A stretch of 64,000 nt of DNA, from assembly GCF_902833225.1 (NCBI RefSeq), contig NZ_CADFEI010000007.1, positions 248,001 to 312,000 of the forward strand, written 5' to 3'. Shown here piece by piece: positions 33,486 through 42,323 of the stretch (position 1 is its first letter; every line of letters starts with the position of its first letter). The position numbers and the translations under genes were made by a program. The stretch is from Burkholderia sp. BCC1644. Lineage in GTDB: Bacteria; Pseudomonadota; Gammaproteobacteria; Burkholderiales; Burkholderiaceae. The notes under the pieces were generated by a model. That model was not told the DNA's origin, made no database searches, and worked only from the letters and a program-made list of their open reading frames with translations.

Positions 33486-34598
33486 TCACGGCCGCGCGGT
33501 CTTGAAGCCGAGCCAGGTCCGGCCTTCCAGACGCATCGCGGCCGGCGACTCGGCGATCGGCGTGAACAGTGTGCGCCGGGTCGCGTCGTCCGGATAGATG
33601 CCCGGATCGCGAACCAGCGCCGGGTCCATCAGCTTCAGCGCGCCCTGGTTCGCGTTCGCGTAGCGCGTCGAATTCGAGATCTTCGCGATCACGTCCGGAC
33701 GCAGGATGTAGTTGATGAACGCGTGCGCGTTGTCCGGATGCTTCGCCGACGCCGGGATCACCATCGCGTCGAACCACATCAGGGTGCCGATGCGCGGGAT
33801 GTCGTACACGACGTCGCGCTTCGGATCGCGCGCCTTCGCCTTCTGCGCGGCCAGGTTGATCGCGCCGGAGAAGCCGACCGTCACGCACAGCTCGCCTTCG
33901 ATCAGCTCGTTGGCGTCGGACGACCCGACGAACTGACGGATGTACGGCCGGACCTTCATCAGCATCGCCTGCGCGGCCGCGTAATCCTGCGCGGACGGAC
34001 GCATCGGATCGCGGCCGATGTAGCGCAGCGCCAGCGGCAGCACCGTGCTCGCGGAGTCCTGCAGGCCCAGCCCGCATTTCGCGGCGACGCGCGCCGCGAT
34101 CGCCGGGTTGAACAGCAGGTCGAGACTGTCGGCCGGCATGTCCTTGCCGAGGATCGCGCTCACCTTCGCGCGGTCGTAGCCGACGCCCACGGTGCCCCAC
34201 ATGTACGGCACGCCATACTGGTTGCCGGGATCGGACTGCGCCATCTGCTTCAGCAGCGACGGGTCGAGATACTTCAGGTTCGGCAGCCGGCCCTTGTCGA
34301 GCTTCCGATACACGCCGGCCTGGATCTGCTTGGCCATGAAGTCGTTGGTCGGCCACACGAGGTCGTAGCCGCTGTTGCCGGTCAGCAGCTTCGACTGCAG
34401 CGTCTCGTCGCTGTCGTACGCGTCGTAGCGCACCTTGATGCCGGTTTCCTTCTCGAACGCGGCAATCGTATCCGGCGCGAAGTAGTTGCTCCAGTTGTAC
34501 AGGTTCAGCACCTTCTCTTCGTCGGCGCGGGCCGCAGCGGCCAGCACGCACAACGCGAGGCCCGGCGCCGCGACGCGCAGCCATCCTTTCCGTTTCAT
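33486..34598 (-). CDS. periplasmic polyamine-binding protein (PotD/PotF family)
   Basis: A 370-residue solute-binding protein. The signal peptide ends near AAARA, followed by EKVLNLYNWSNYFAPDTIAAFEKETGI, the start typical of spermidine/putrescine-binding proteins. YDLVWPTNDFMAKQIQAG and GTLMWFDAMVIPASAKHPDNAHAFINY are further family segments. No permease or ATPase gene follows, so it must use an unlinked transporter or act as a sensor. Its place between the amidase and the exported deiminases suggests it captures putrescine, agmatine or N-carbamoylputrescine. Confidence 0.88.
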   Translation of the reverse strand: MKRKGWLRVAAPGLALCVLAAAARADEEKVLNLYNWSNYFAPDTIAAFEKETGIKVRYDAYDSDETLQSKLLTGNSGYDLVWPTNDFMAKQIQAGVYRKLDKGRLPNLKYLDPSLLKQMAQSDPGNQYGVPYMWGTVGVGYDRAKVSAILGKDMPADSLDLLFNPAIAARVAAKCGLGLQDSASTVLPLALRYIGRDPMRPSAQDYAAAQAMLMKVRPYIRQFVGSSDANELIEGELCVTVGFSGAINLAAQKAKARDPKRDVVYDIPRIGTLMWFDAMVIPASAKHPDNAHAFINYILRPDVIAKISNSTRYANANQGALKLMDPALVRDPGIYPDDATRRTLFTPIAESPAAMRLEGRTWLGFKTARP

Positions 34599-34608
34599 GG
34601 CGAATCCC

Positions 34609-35523
34609 TTATCGATAACAGGACGACACGCCGTCGCTGGTCAGCAACGTGCGATACATCTCCGGGCGGCGATCGCGGAAAAAGCCCCACGATTGGCGGT
34701 CGGCGCGGATCGCGTCGAGGTCGAACGTCTGCACGAGCACGGCTTCGTCGGTGCGGTTCGCCTCGGCCCGTTTCTCGCCGGTGTGATCCGCGATGAAGCT
34801 CGACCCGTAGAACACGCCGGTCAGCCCCTGCTGCTGCGGATTGCCGTTGCCGAAGCCCGTTTCGCGGCCGATCCGGTTGGCCGCGACGACCGGCACCATG
34901 TTGGCCGCCGCATGGCCCTGCATCGTGCGCTGCCAGTGGCCGGCCGAATCGAATTCGCTGCTGAACGGCTCCGAACCGATGATGGTCGGAAAGCACAGGA
35001 TCTCGGCGCCCATCAGCGCGAGACTGCGCGCCGTCTCCGGATACCACTGATCCCAGCAGATGCCGATGCCGATCCGCCCGAAACGCGTGTCCCACACCTT
35101 GAAGCCGGTGTCGCCCGGCGTGAAATAGAACTTCTCCGTATAGCCGGGCCCGTCCGGGATATGCGTCTTGCGATAGACGCCGAGTACGCGCCCGTCCGCA
35201 TCCGCCACGGCGATCGAGTTGTAGGCGGCATTGCCCGCACGCTCGAAGAAGCCGATCGGCAGCACGATGCCGAGCTCGCCGGCCAGTGCCGCGAACCGGG
35301 CGATCTGCACGTTGCCTTCGAACGGCTGCGCGAGTTCGAGATGGCGCACGTTCTGGTCGAGACAGAAGTACGGCATCGCGAACAGCTCCGGGCACAGCAC
35401 GAGATTCGCGCCCTGTGCGGCGGCCACACGGATCAGGCGCTCCGCGGTGGCCATGTTGTCTTCGAGATTCCAGCTGCCCGACGCCATCTGCACGGCGGCG
35501 ACGGTAATGTATTTGGACGGCAT
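34609..35523 (-). CDS. aguB: N-carbamoylputrescine amidase
   Basis: A 304-residue nitrilase-superfamily enzyme. The catalytic triad is visible: E46 in LCPELF, K119 in YRKTHIPDGPG and C156 in GIGICWDQWYPE. The segment GPGYTEKFYFTPGDTGF is characteristic of AguB. It hydrolyses N-carbamoylputrescine to putrescine, CO2 and ammonia in the cytosol, the step after agmatine deiminase. It starts 45 bp after the aguA stop and ends 10 bp before the binding-protein gene, so all are in one operon. Confidence 0.93.
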   Translation of the reverse strand: MPSKYITVAAVQMASGSWNLEDNMATAERLIRVAAAQGANLVLCPELFAMPYFCLDQNVRHLELAQPFEGNVQIARFAALAGELGIVLPIGFFERAGNAAYNSIAVADADGRVLGVYRKTHIPDGPGYTEKFYFTPGDTGFKVWDTRFGRIGIGICWDQWYPETARSLALMGAEILCFPTIIGSEPFSSEFDSAGHWQRTMQGHAAANMVPVVAANRIGRETGFGNGNPQQQGLTGVFYGSSFIADHTGEKRAEANRTDEAVLVQTFDLDAIRADRQSWGFFRDRRPEMYRTLLTSDGVSSCYR

Positions 35524-35568
35524 TGCGTTGCTCCTCGGTAGGACCGGAAACCGCTGATGGAACGTCGC

Positions 35569-36606
35569 TCAGCGCGCGACGGACGGCTGCTGCTGCGTCG
35601 AACAGTGGATGCTGCCGCCGCCGATCGACAGCGTCGGAATCGGCAGCATCTCCACCTTACGCCCCGGGAATGCCTGGCTGAAAGCGTCGCGCGCGGCCTC
35701 GTCCTGCTCGACGCCGAACGCGGTCACGATCACCGCGCCGTTCACCAGGATGTAGTTCGCATAGCAATCGCAGTAGCGCTCCGAGCCGAAGCGTTCGCTG
35801 ACGATCGGCGACGGCAGGTCGAGCAACTCGAAACGGCGCCCCGCCGCATCGGTCGCGAGTTCCAGCGCGCGGCGGTTTTCGCGCATCACGCGGAAATAGT
35901 CGCCCTGCTCGGGTACGGCGGTCTGGCACAGCATCCGGCCGGGCGCGATGAACGACGCGATGCCGTCGACGTGCCCGTTCGTCTCCACTTCGTCGGGGTT
36001 GCCCGGCAGCCACACGATCTTCTCGACGCCCAGCATCCGGCGCAGCTCCGCCTCGATCTCCGTGCGGCTCAGGTGCGGATTGCGGTTGGGATGCAGCAGG
36101 CAGCTTTCGGTCGTGACCAGCGTGCCCTGCCCGTCGACGTAGAACGAGCCGCCTTCCAGCACCATGTGCGAGTTGAAGATCTCGGCGCCGGCCGCGCGCG
36201 CGATGTCCTGCCCGGCCTGCTGGCAGCCGTCGTACGGCTGGTACTTCTCGCCCCAGCAGTTGAAGCGGAACACAGCCGCGCCGAGCCCGTGCTGCTCGCT
36301 CACGAGGAAGATCGGCCCGCAGTCGCGCAGCCAGTTGTCCTCGGCCGCGACCGGCAGCACGTCGACGCTCGGGCCCATCAGCTCTCGCGCGGCGTCGGCC
36401 TGGCTGTGGTGCGCCGCGACCACGCAGCGCTGGTAGCGCGCGATCGTCCGCGCGACCAGCGCGAATTCGCGGCAAACCTGCGCGTAATGCGTCCCCCACA
36501 AGTCCTCGCGGTCTTCGAGAACCGGCCATCCGAGCCACGTGGCGTGCATGGATTCCCATTCGGCGGGCATCCGGTAACCGCGCTGGCGAGCATCAAAGCG
36601 ACCCAT
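35569..36606 (-). CDS. aguA: agmatine deiminase (cytosolic)
   Basis: A 345-residue agmatine iminohydrolase without a signal peptide. It shows MPAEWESMHATWLGWP, NWLRDCGPIF, LEGGSFYVDGQG, ETNGHVDGIASF and the nucleophile C335 in GGGSIHCSTQQQP. It converts agmatine to N-carbamoylputrescine in the route from arginine to putrescine. It is the first gene of the operon, 101 bp from the divergent LysR gene. The length matches the family norm, unlike the two exported paralogues. Confidence 0.93.
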   Translation of the reverse strand: MGRFDARQRGYRMPAEWESMHATWLGWPVLEDREDLWGTHYAQVCREFALVARTIARYQRCVVAAHHSQADAARELMGPSVDVLPVAAEDNWLRDCGPIFLVSEQHGLGAAVFRFNCWGEKYQPYDGCQQAGQDIARAAGAEIFNSHMVLEGGSFYVDGQGTLVTTESCLLHPNRNPHLSRTEIEAELRRMLGVEKIVWLPGNPDEVETNGHVDGIASFIAPGRMLCQTAVPEQGDYFRVMRENRRALELATDAAGRRFELLDLPSPIVSERFGSERYCDCYANYILVNGAVIVTAFGVEQDEAARDAFSQAFPGRKVEMLPIPTLSIGGGSIHCSTQQQPSVAR

Positions 36607-36707
36607 CGATCCGACTCCGTTGTGATTGATGAGCGATTGTCCGTCAGGTTAAACTTGATGAATATTGATATTTCTTGGCCGAATTAATCAATTCACCTCA
36701 TACCTTC
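36607..36707. promoter_or_regulatory. divergent promoter region of agmatine operon and its LysR gene
   Basis: The 101 bp between the two divergent starts turn AT-rich around AATATTGATATTTC (36661-36674) and GAATTAATCAATTC (36681-36694), the latter a near-palindrome and a candidate LysR-type operator. Assignment is by position. Confidence 0.5.
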
Positions 36708-37637
36708 ATGCAACGCGTTCCGTCCCTGAAACTGCTGAGCGGCTTCGAAGCCGCAGCCCGGCTGGGCAACTTCTCGCGTGCCGCCGACGAGCTGCACCTG
36801 TCGCAATCGGCGATCAGCCATCAGATCCAGCAGCTCGAAGCGCAACTCGGGCAGCCCCTGTTCCGCCGGCGCGGCCGCGGCGTCGAGCTGACCATCGCCG
36901 GCGAGGTCCTGCAGCGCAGCGTGCAGCGTGCGATGGACACGTTGCGCGGCGGGCTCGACCGCATCGCGACCTACCTGAACCCGGGGCTCGTCGTGCTGGT
37001 GTGTCCGGCGCCGTTGCTGCACGGCTGGCTGCAGCCGCGCCTCGAGCAGTTGCAGCAGGTGCTGCCGGACCTGTGCCCGCTGCTGTCGACCGACGAGACG
37101 GCGCGCTATGTCGACGAGATCGACGTCGACATGACGATCGGCACGCGGCCGATGCTGCAGCCCGGCCTGGTCGATATCCCGTTCATGCGCGACGAGTGGG
37201 TGACGGTGTGCGCGACGCCGCTGGCCGAGACGCTCGCCCGCGTGCCGCGCGCCGAACACGCGCGGCACGCGGGGCTCGTCTGCCTCGAAGCGAGCCTGAC
37301 CGACGAGCGCATGGCGACCGTCTTTCGCGAGCAGCTGTCGGACTTCCGGATGCAAGCGATCTATGACGATCAGCGGCTCGTGCTGGACGCCGTGCAGCGC
37401 GGTCGCGGCATCGCGTGCCTGCCGCGCCTCGTCGCACAAGCCGGCCTCGACCAGCACGCGCTGACCGTGCTCGCCGACTACCCGCGCCTGCCCGGCACCA
37501 CCTGGTGGCTGTCGCGGATGGAAGGCCCGTCGCGCTCGCCGATCGTCGAGCAGATGTTCGACTGGCTGGTCGAGCAAGGCATCCTGTCGAGCGTCGCCGA
37601 CCCGGCGCCCGACCGCGCGAAGCCGCCGTCCGCGTAA
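36708..37637 (+). CDS. LysR-family regulator, divergent from agmatine operon
   Basis: A 309-residue LysR regulator of the GcvA type. The helix-turn-helix is in FSRAADELHLSQSAISHQIQQLEAQLGQPLF (about residues 20-50), and the effector domain follows. The ATG at MQRVPSLKLL was preferred over an upstream TTG because family members begin here. It is transcribed divergently from the agmatine operon, so it probably activates that operon in response to agmatine or its product; the ligand is not shown by sequence. It ends 12 bp before the hairpin of the MFS terminator. Confidence 0.9.
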   Translation: MQRVPSLKLLSGFEAAARLGNFSRAADELHLSQSAISHQIQQLEAQLGQPLFRRRGRGVELTIAGEVLQRSVQRAMDTLRGGLDRIATYLNPGLVVLVCPAPLLHGWLQPRLEQLQQVLPDLCPLLSTDETARYVDEIDVDMTIGTRPMLQPGLVDIPFMRDEWVTVCATPLAETLARVPRAEHARHAGLVCLEASLTDERMATVFREQLSDFRMQAIYDDQRLVLDAVQRGRGIACLPRLVAQAGLDQHALTVLADYPRLPGTTWWLSRMEGPSRSPIVEQMFDWLVEQGILSSVADPAPDRAKPPSA

Positions 37638-37648
37638 TCGCGCGCCGC

Positions 37649-37680
37649 AAAAAAAACGTCCCGCCGGTTGGCGGGACGTT
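37649..37680 (-). terminator. rho-independent terminator of the MFS gene
   Basis: Stem AACGTCCCGCC / GGCGGGACGTT (11 bp) with loop GGTT. On the minus strand it runs into eight T, so it ends the MFS transcript; the hairpin may also stop LysR transcription from the other side. Confidence 0.9.
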
Positions 37681-37714
37681 CGTCATCACACACATGCGCG
37701 CAACGCGCAGCCGA

Positions 37715-39019
37715 TCACGGCTCGTGACGCAGATAGCCTTCCTTGCTCGGGTCGCGCATCCGCCACGACACGATCAGCGAGATCGCGCACAGCACGGTCA
37801 CGTACCAGTAGAAGGTTTCCTCGCTGCCGATCGACTTGAACCACAGCGCGACGTACTCGGCCGAACCGCCGAAGATTGCGTTCGCAACCGCATACGACAG
37901 GCCGACGCCCATCGCGCGCACTTCGGGCGGGAACATCTCGGCCTTGATGAGGCCGCTGATCGACGTGTAGAAGCTGACGATCGCGAGCGCGACCGTGATC
38001 AGCACGAACGCGGCCACGGGGCTCGTCACGTCCTTCAGCGCATGCATCAGCGGCACGGTGCCGATCACCGCGAACGAGCCGAACAGGATCATCGACGTAC
38101 GGCGGCCGATCCGGTCGGACAGCGCGCCGAACACCGGCTGCATCAGCATGTAGACGAGCAGCGCGACGGTCATCACGTTGCTGGCCGTCTTCGCATGCAT
38201 GCCGGCCGTGTTCACGAGGTACTTCTGCATGTACGTCGTGAACGTGTAGAAGATCAGCGAGCCGCCGGCCGTGAAACCGACCACCGTGAAGAACGCGCCC
38301 TTGTGCTCCCACACGCCGCGGATCGTGCCGGCATTCTTCTTGTCGCGCGATTCGCTGGTCGACGTCTCGTCGAGCGATTTCCGCAGGTACAGCGAGATCA
38401 GCGCGGCCGCCGCGCCGACCACGAACGGAATGCGCCAGCCCCATGCCTTCAGCTCGTCGGTCGACAGCGTCTGTTGCAGGATCACGAGCACCAGCAGCGC
38501 GCACAGCTGGCCGCCGATCAGCGTCACGTACTGGAACGACGCGAAGAAGCCGCGGCGCCCCTTCAGCGCGACTTCACTCATGTAGGTCGCGCTGGTGCCG
38601 TACTCGCCGCCCACCGACAGGCCCTGGAACAGGCGCGCGACCAGCAGCAGCGCCGGCGCGAGCGCGCCGATCTGTGCGTAGGTCGGCAGCACCGCGATCA
38701 CGAGCGACCCGCCGCACATCATCAGCACCGAGATCATCATCGCCGCGCGGCGGCCGTGACGGTCGGCGATGCGGCCGAACAGCCAGCCGCCGATCGGACG
38801 CATCAGGAAGCCGGCCGCGAACACGCCGGCCGTGTTCAGCAGCTGCGTCGTCGTGTTGCCGCTCGGGAAGAACGCCGGCGCGAAGTACAGCGCGCAGAAC
38901 GAGTAGATGTAGAAGTCGAACCACTCGACGAGGTTGCCCGATGAGGCGCCGACGATGGCGAACACGCGCCGCCGGGTGTCATGCGCGGACAGCGCAGCTT
39001 GGTCGGTCTGGACGTCCAT
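37715..39019 (-). CDS. MFS metabolite:H+ symporter (KgtP/ShiA/ProP family)
   Basis: A 434-residue transporter with about twelve membrane segments. It carries the MHS-family motifs: [25 protein letters not shown] at the first helix, [13 protein letters not shown] in loop 2-3 and [18 protein letters not shown]. The relatives are alpha-ketoglutarate permease KgtP and the shikimate/proline symporters. The substrate is probably a small carboxylate such as 2-oxoglutarate. The start at MDVQTD was chosen because the family does not have the longer N-terminal extension. It stands alone between the LysR gene and the SpoVR gene. Confidence 0.85.
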   Translation of the reverse strand: MDVQTDQAALSAHDTRRRVFAIVGASSGNLVEWFDFYIYSFCALYFAPAFFPSGNTTTQLLNTAGVFAAGFLMRPIGGWLFGRIADRHGRRAAMMISVLMMCGGSLVIAVLPTYAQIGALAPALLLVARLFQGLSVGGEYGTSATYMSEVALKGRRGFFASFQYVTLIGGQLCALLVLVILQQTLSTDELKAWGWRIPFVVGAAAALISLYLRKSLDETSTSESRDKKNAGTIRGVWEHKGAFFTVVGFTAGGSLIFYTFTTYMQKYLVNTAGMHAKTASNVMTVALLVYMLMQPVFGALSDRIGRRTSMILFGSFAVIGTVPLMHALKDVTSPVAAFVLITVALAIVSFYTSISGLIKAEMFPPEVRAMGVGLSYAVANAIFGGSAEYVALWFKSIGSEETFYWYVTVLCAISLIVSWRMRDPSKEGYLRHEP

Positions 39020-39200
39020 GGGTTGGTCTGTTCCTTTTAGTGCTTTCTGGGCGAGACGGCTGGGGGCCGCCGCGTGCGGTCGCACGTGGCACCGGTTCCG
39101 GCGCACGGCGCTACGGGATTTTAGCGAAATGTAAAGTAACAAGCGCTCCGGGTTCGTCCGGATGTAGAAAAATTTTCTCCCGCCACGTGTTCGTCATATG

Positions 39201-39225
39201 AAAACGCCAGCCGTCAGGCTGGCGT
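39201..39225 (-). terminator. rho-independent terminator after the SpoVR gene
   Basis: Stem ACGCCAGCC / GGCTGGCGT with loop GTCA, followed on the minus strand by TTTTCAT. It closes the prkA-yeaH-spoVR operon. Confidence 0.75.
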
Positions 39226-39253
39226 CCGATGCAAACATTTTCGAAGGCACCGA

Positions 39254-40777
39254 TCAAACGCGGATCTCCGGCGGCACGTAGCGGCACTCGTAGCGCTTGC
39301 GCACCGTACCGGCCTCGTCGACGCTTTCCAGGTACACGTCGAACTGCCAGAGCCGCGCCATGTGCTTGAGCACTTCGTCGCTGTCGTTCGACAGGTGACG
39401 GTTGTCGGTCATGAAGTGGCGCAGCGTGAGGCTGCGGTCGCCTCGCGTGTTGACGGCCCACACCTGGATATTCGGCTCGCGGTGATGGATGTCGTACTGC
39501 CGCGACAATGCCTGCCGCACGTACTGGTAGCCGGAATCGTCGTGGATCGCCGACACCTCGAGCGAATCGCGCATGTCGTCGTCGAGCACCGAGAAGAGCC
39601 GCATGTCGCGGATCAGGCTCGGCGACAGGTACTGCGCGATGAAGCTCTCGTCCTTGAAGTTGCGCATCGCGTAATGCATCGCCGGCAGCCACGGGGTGCC
39701 CGCGATCTCCGGAAACCACTTGTAGTCTTCTTCCGTCGGCGCTTCGCAGATCCGCCGGATGTCGCTCATCATCGAGAAACCGAGCGCATACGGGTTGATG
39801 CCGCTGTAGTACGGCTTCGTGACGGGCGGCTGGTAGACCACGTTGCTGTGCGAATGCAGGAACTCCATCATGAAGCTGTCTTCCAGCTTCCCCTGGTTGT
39901 ACAGCGTATTCAGCAGCGTGTAATGCCAGAACGTCGCCCAGCCTTCGTTCATCACCTGCGTCTGCCGCTGCGGGTAGAAATACTGGCCGATCTTGCGCAC
40001 GATGCGGATCACTTCCCGCTCCCACGGCTCGAGCAGCGGCGCATTCTTTTCCGCGAAATACAGCAGGTTTTCCTGCGGCTCGGGCGGATAACGGCCTTCC
40101 TGCTCTTCCATCAACTCGGGCTTCTTGCCCGGCAGCGTGCGCCACAGTTCGTTCACCTGCGACTGCAGGTATGCCTCGCGTTCGCGCCGCAGCGCGGCTT
40201 CCTTCGACAGCGAAGGCTTCTGCGGCCGCTTGTAGCGGTCAACGCCATAGTTCATCAGCGCATGGCACGAATCGAGCAGTTCCTCGACGCGATCGAGGCC
40301 GTAGCGCTCCTCGCATTCCGCCACGTAGTTCTTCGCGTACACGAGATAGTCGATGATCGCGTGCGCGTCGGTCCACAGCCGGAACAGGTAGTTGCCCTTG
40401 AAGAACGAGTTGTGCCCGTACGCCGCGTGCGCGATGACGAGCGCCTGCATCGTCATCGTGTTCTCTTCCATCAGATATGCGATGCACGGGTTCGAGTTGA
40501 TGACGATTTCGTACGCGAGCCCCATCTGGCCGCGACGATAGCTCTTCTCGGTCGACAGGAAGTGCTTGCCGAACGACCAGTGACGGTAGTTGACGGGCAT
40601 CCCGACCGACGCATACGCGTCCATCATCTGCTCGGCGCTGATCAGTTCGAGCTGGATCGGATAGATGTCGAGCTCGTATTGTTCGGCGACCTGCGAGATG
40701 TGCGTGTCGTATTCCTCGAGCAGTTCGAACGTCCAGTCGGACGGGCACGGCAGCGGCTTGCGTTCGGCAACGTTCAT
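39254..40777 (-). CDS. ycgB: SpoVR family protein (YcgB-like)
   Basis: A 507-residue soluble protein without a signal or membrane segment. It matches the SpoVR family of E. coli YcgB (about 510 residues), for example WTFELLEEYDTHISQVAEQY and NEGWATFWHYTLLNTLY. The function is unknown; the family is linked to stress and stationary-phase programmes. The start MNVAERK is preceded by AAGGAAG. A longer frame opens at 40933 with an ATGA overlap to the DUF444 gene and adds 52 low-complexity residues; either start is possible. It is the third gene of the conserved PrkA-DUF444-SpoVR module. Confidence 0.88.
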   Translation of the reverse strand: MNVAERKPLPCPSDWTFELLEEYDTHISQVAEQYELDIYPIQLELISAEQMMDAYASVGMPVNYRHWSFGKHFLSTEKSYRRGQMGLAYEIVINSNPCIAYLMEENTMTMQALVIAHAAYGHNSFFKGNYLFRLWTDAHAIIDYLVYAKNYVAECEERYGLDRVEELLDSCHALMNYGVDRYKRPQKPSLSKEAALRREREAYLQSQVNELWRTLPGKKPELMEEQEGRYPPEPQENLLYFAEKNAPLLEPWEREVIRIVRKIGQYFYPQRQTQVMNEGWATFWHYTLLNTLYNQGKLEDSFMMEFLHSHSNVVYQPPVTKPYYSGINPYALGFSMMSDIRRICEAPTEEDYKWFPEIAGTPWLPAMHYAMRNFKDESFIAQYLSPSLIRDMRLFSVLDDDMRDSLEVSAIHDDSGYQYVRQALSRQYDIHHREPNIQVWAVNTRGDRSLTLRHFMTDNRHLSNDSDEVLKHMARLWQFDVYLESVDEAGTVRKRYECRYVPPEIRV

Positions 40778-40929
40778 ACGCGCTTCCTTTTGCCCTGAGC
40801 CGGGCAAGTCGGCGGCCGGCGGCGGCGGTTCGGCCTGCCCGCGTTGCTGCGATGCGGCAGAGCCGGCCGGGTCGTCGCCGGAGGGGCGCGGCGCGTAGCC
40901 GCGCGACTCGTTGTGCAGATGGCGGGTCG

Positions 40930-42198
40930 TCATGACATTTCCACCTGCTTTTCGAACAATTCGCGAAACACCGGGTAAATGTCGGCAGCCGATTCCACTT
41001 TTTTCATCGCGAGATGCGGCTGCGACAAGGCCAGTTGCGCGTATTCCAGCCACAGGTTCTGCTCTTCCGGCGCGACCTGGATATACGCGAAGTAACGCGT
41101 CTTCGTGAGGATATCCTCTTCCAGGATTTTGCGACACTTGGGCGAATCGTCGGTCCAGTTGTCGCCGTCGGACGCTTGCGCGCCGTAGATGTTCCACTCG
41201 GTCGGCGAGTAGCGCTCGTTCATCACCTTGCGCATCAGCTCGAGCGCACTCGACACCACCGTGCCGCCGCTCTCGGTCGAATGGAAGAAGGTGTCCTCGT
41301 CGACTTCCTCGGCACGCGTGTGGTGACGGATGAACACCACCTCGATGCGCTCGTAGTTACGCTTGAGGAACAGGTACAGCAGGATGAAGAAGCGCTTCGA
41401 CAGATCCTTGCGCTGCTCGTCCATCGAGCCCGACACGTCCATCAGGCAGAACATCACGGCCTGGCTCGACGGTTGCGGCTGCTTCACGCGGTTGATGTAG
41501 CGCAGGTCGAACGGATCGATGAACGGAATCCGCCAGATGCGCCCCTTCAGGTGATGGATCTCGGCCTCGAGCACCGCGATCTCCGCGCGCCGGTCCTCCG
41601 GATCGCACTTCATCGCCTCGAGCTGCGCCTCGAGCTCGCGCAGCTCGTTGACGAGCGGCGAGCCGAGCGCGATGCGACGCCCGAGTGCGCTGCGCAGCGA
41701 ACGCACGACATCGATGTTGTTCGGCGTGCCTTCCGCCGACCAGCCCGCGCGTACGTTCTTCCAGCTCGGCACCGTCAGCAGGTGCGTCTTCACGAGGCGC
41801 GGCAGTTCGAGATCGTCGAAGAAGTACTGCATGAACTCGTCGCGCGACAACTCGAACACGAAGTCGTCCTGCCCTTCGCCCTCGTTGCTCGCCTGACTGC
41901 CTCCGCCGCCCGAGCCGCCCTGCGGACGCGGGATCTTGTCGCCGCGCACGTAGTCCTCGTTGCCGGGGTGCACGTATTCGCGACGCCCGCCCGGCCCGTG
42001 CCGGAAATTCGGCTCTGCGATGTCCTTGCGCGGGATCGTGATGCTCTGCGTGCTCTGGATATCCTTGATGCTACGGTCGCGCACCGCGTCGGACACGGCA
42101 CGACGAATGTAGTTCTTGACGCGACGCAGAAAGCGTTCGCGGTTGGCGATACTCTTGTTCTTGCCGGCCAGCCTGCGGTCGATGATTTGATGAAGCAC
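40930..42198 (-). CDS. yeaH: DUF444 family protein (YeaH)
   Basis: A 422-residue protein of the YeaH/YhbH family. The N-terminal part is basic (MLHQIIDRRLAGKNKSIANRERFLRR), with a glycine/serine-rich linker (QGGSGGGGSQASNEG). The C-terminal half contains a von Willebrand A-like segment: MFCLMDVSGSMDEQRKDLSKRF has the DxSxS metal-binding pattern. It is the usual partner of PrkA kinase. It lies 126 bp after prkA and overlaps the possible longer SpoVR start by ATGA. Its molecular role is not established. Confidence 0.92.
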   Translation of the reverse strand: MLHQIIDRRLAGKNKSIANRERFLRRVKNYIRRAVSDAVRDRSIKDIQSTQSITIPRKDIAEPNFRHGPGGRREYVHPGNEDYVRGDKIPRPQGGSGGGGSQASNEGEGQDDFVFELSRDEFMQYFFDDLELPRLVKTHLLTVPSWKNVRAGWSAEGTPNNIDVVRSLRSALGRRIALGSPLVNELRELEAQLEAMKCDPEDRRAEIAVLEAEIHHLKGRIWRIPFIDPFDLRYINRVKQPQPSSQAVMFCLMDVSGSMDEQRKDLSKRFFILLYLFLKRNYERIEVVFIRHHTRAEEVDEDTFFHSTESGGTVVSSALELMRKVMNERYSPTEWNIYGAQASDGDNWTDDSPKCRKILEEDILTKTRYFAYIQVAPEEQNLWLEYAQLALSQPHLAMKKVESAADIYPVFRELFEKQVEMS

Positions 42199-42323
42199 TG
42201 CCGGTCTCCCGCTCGAAAGTCGATCTGCCGGGACGCTCGCCGCACATGCCGTCTCCCGTCATGCGGGCGGCGCCTCTGAAAGCGCCCGCACGGCGAGGCC
42301 GTACGGGCGCGGTACCGCGCGCG

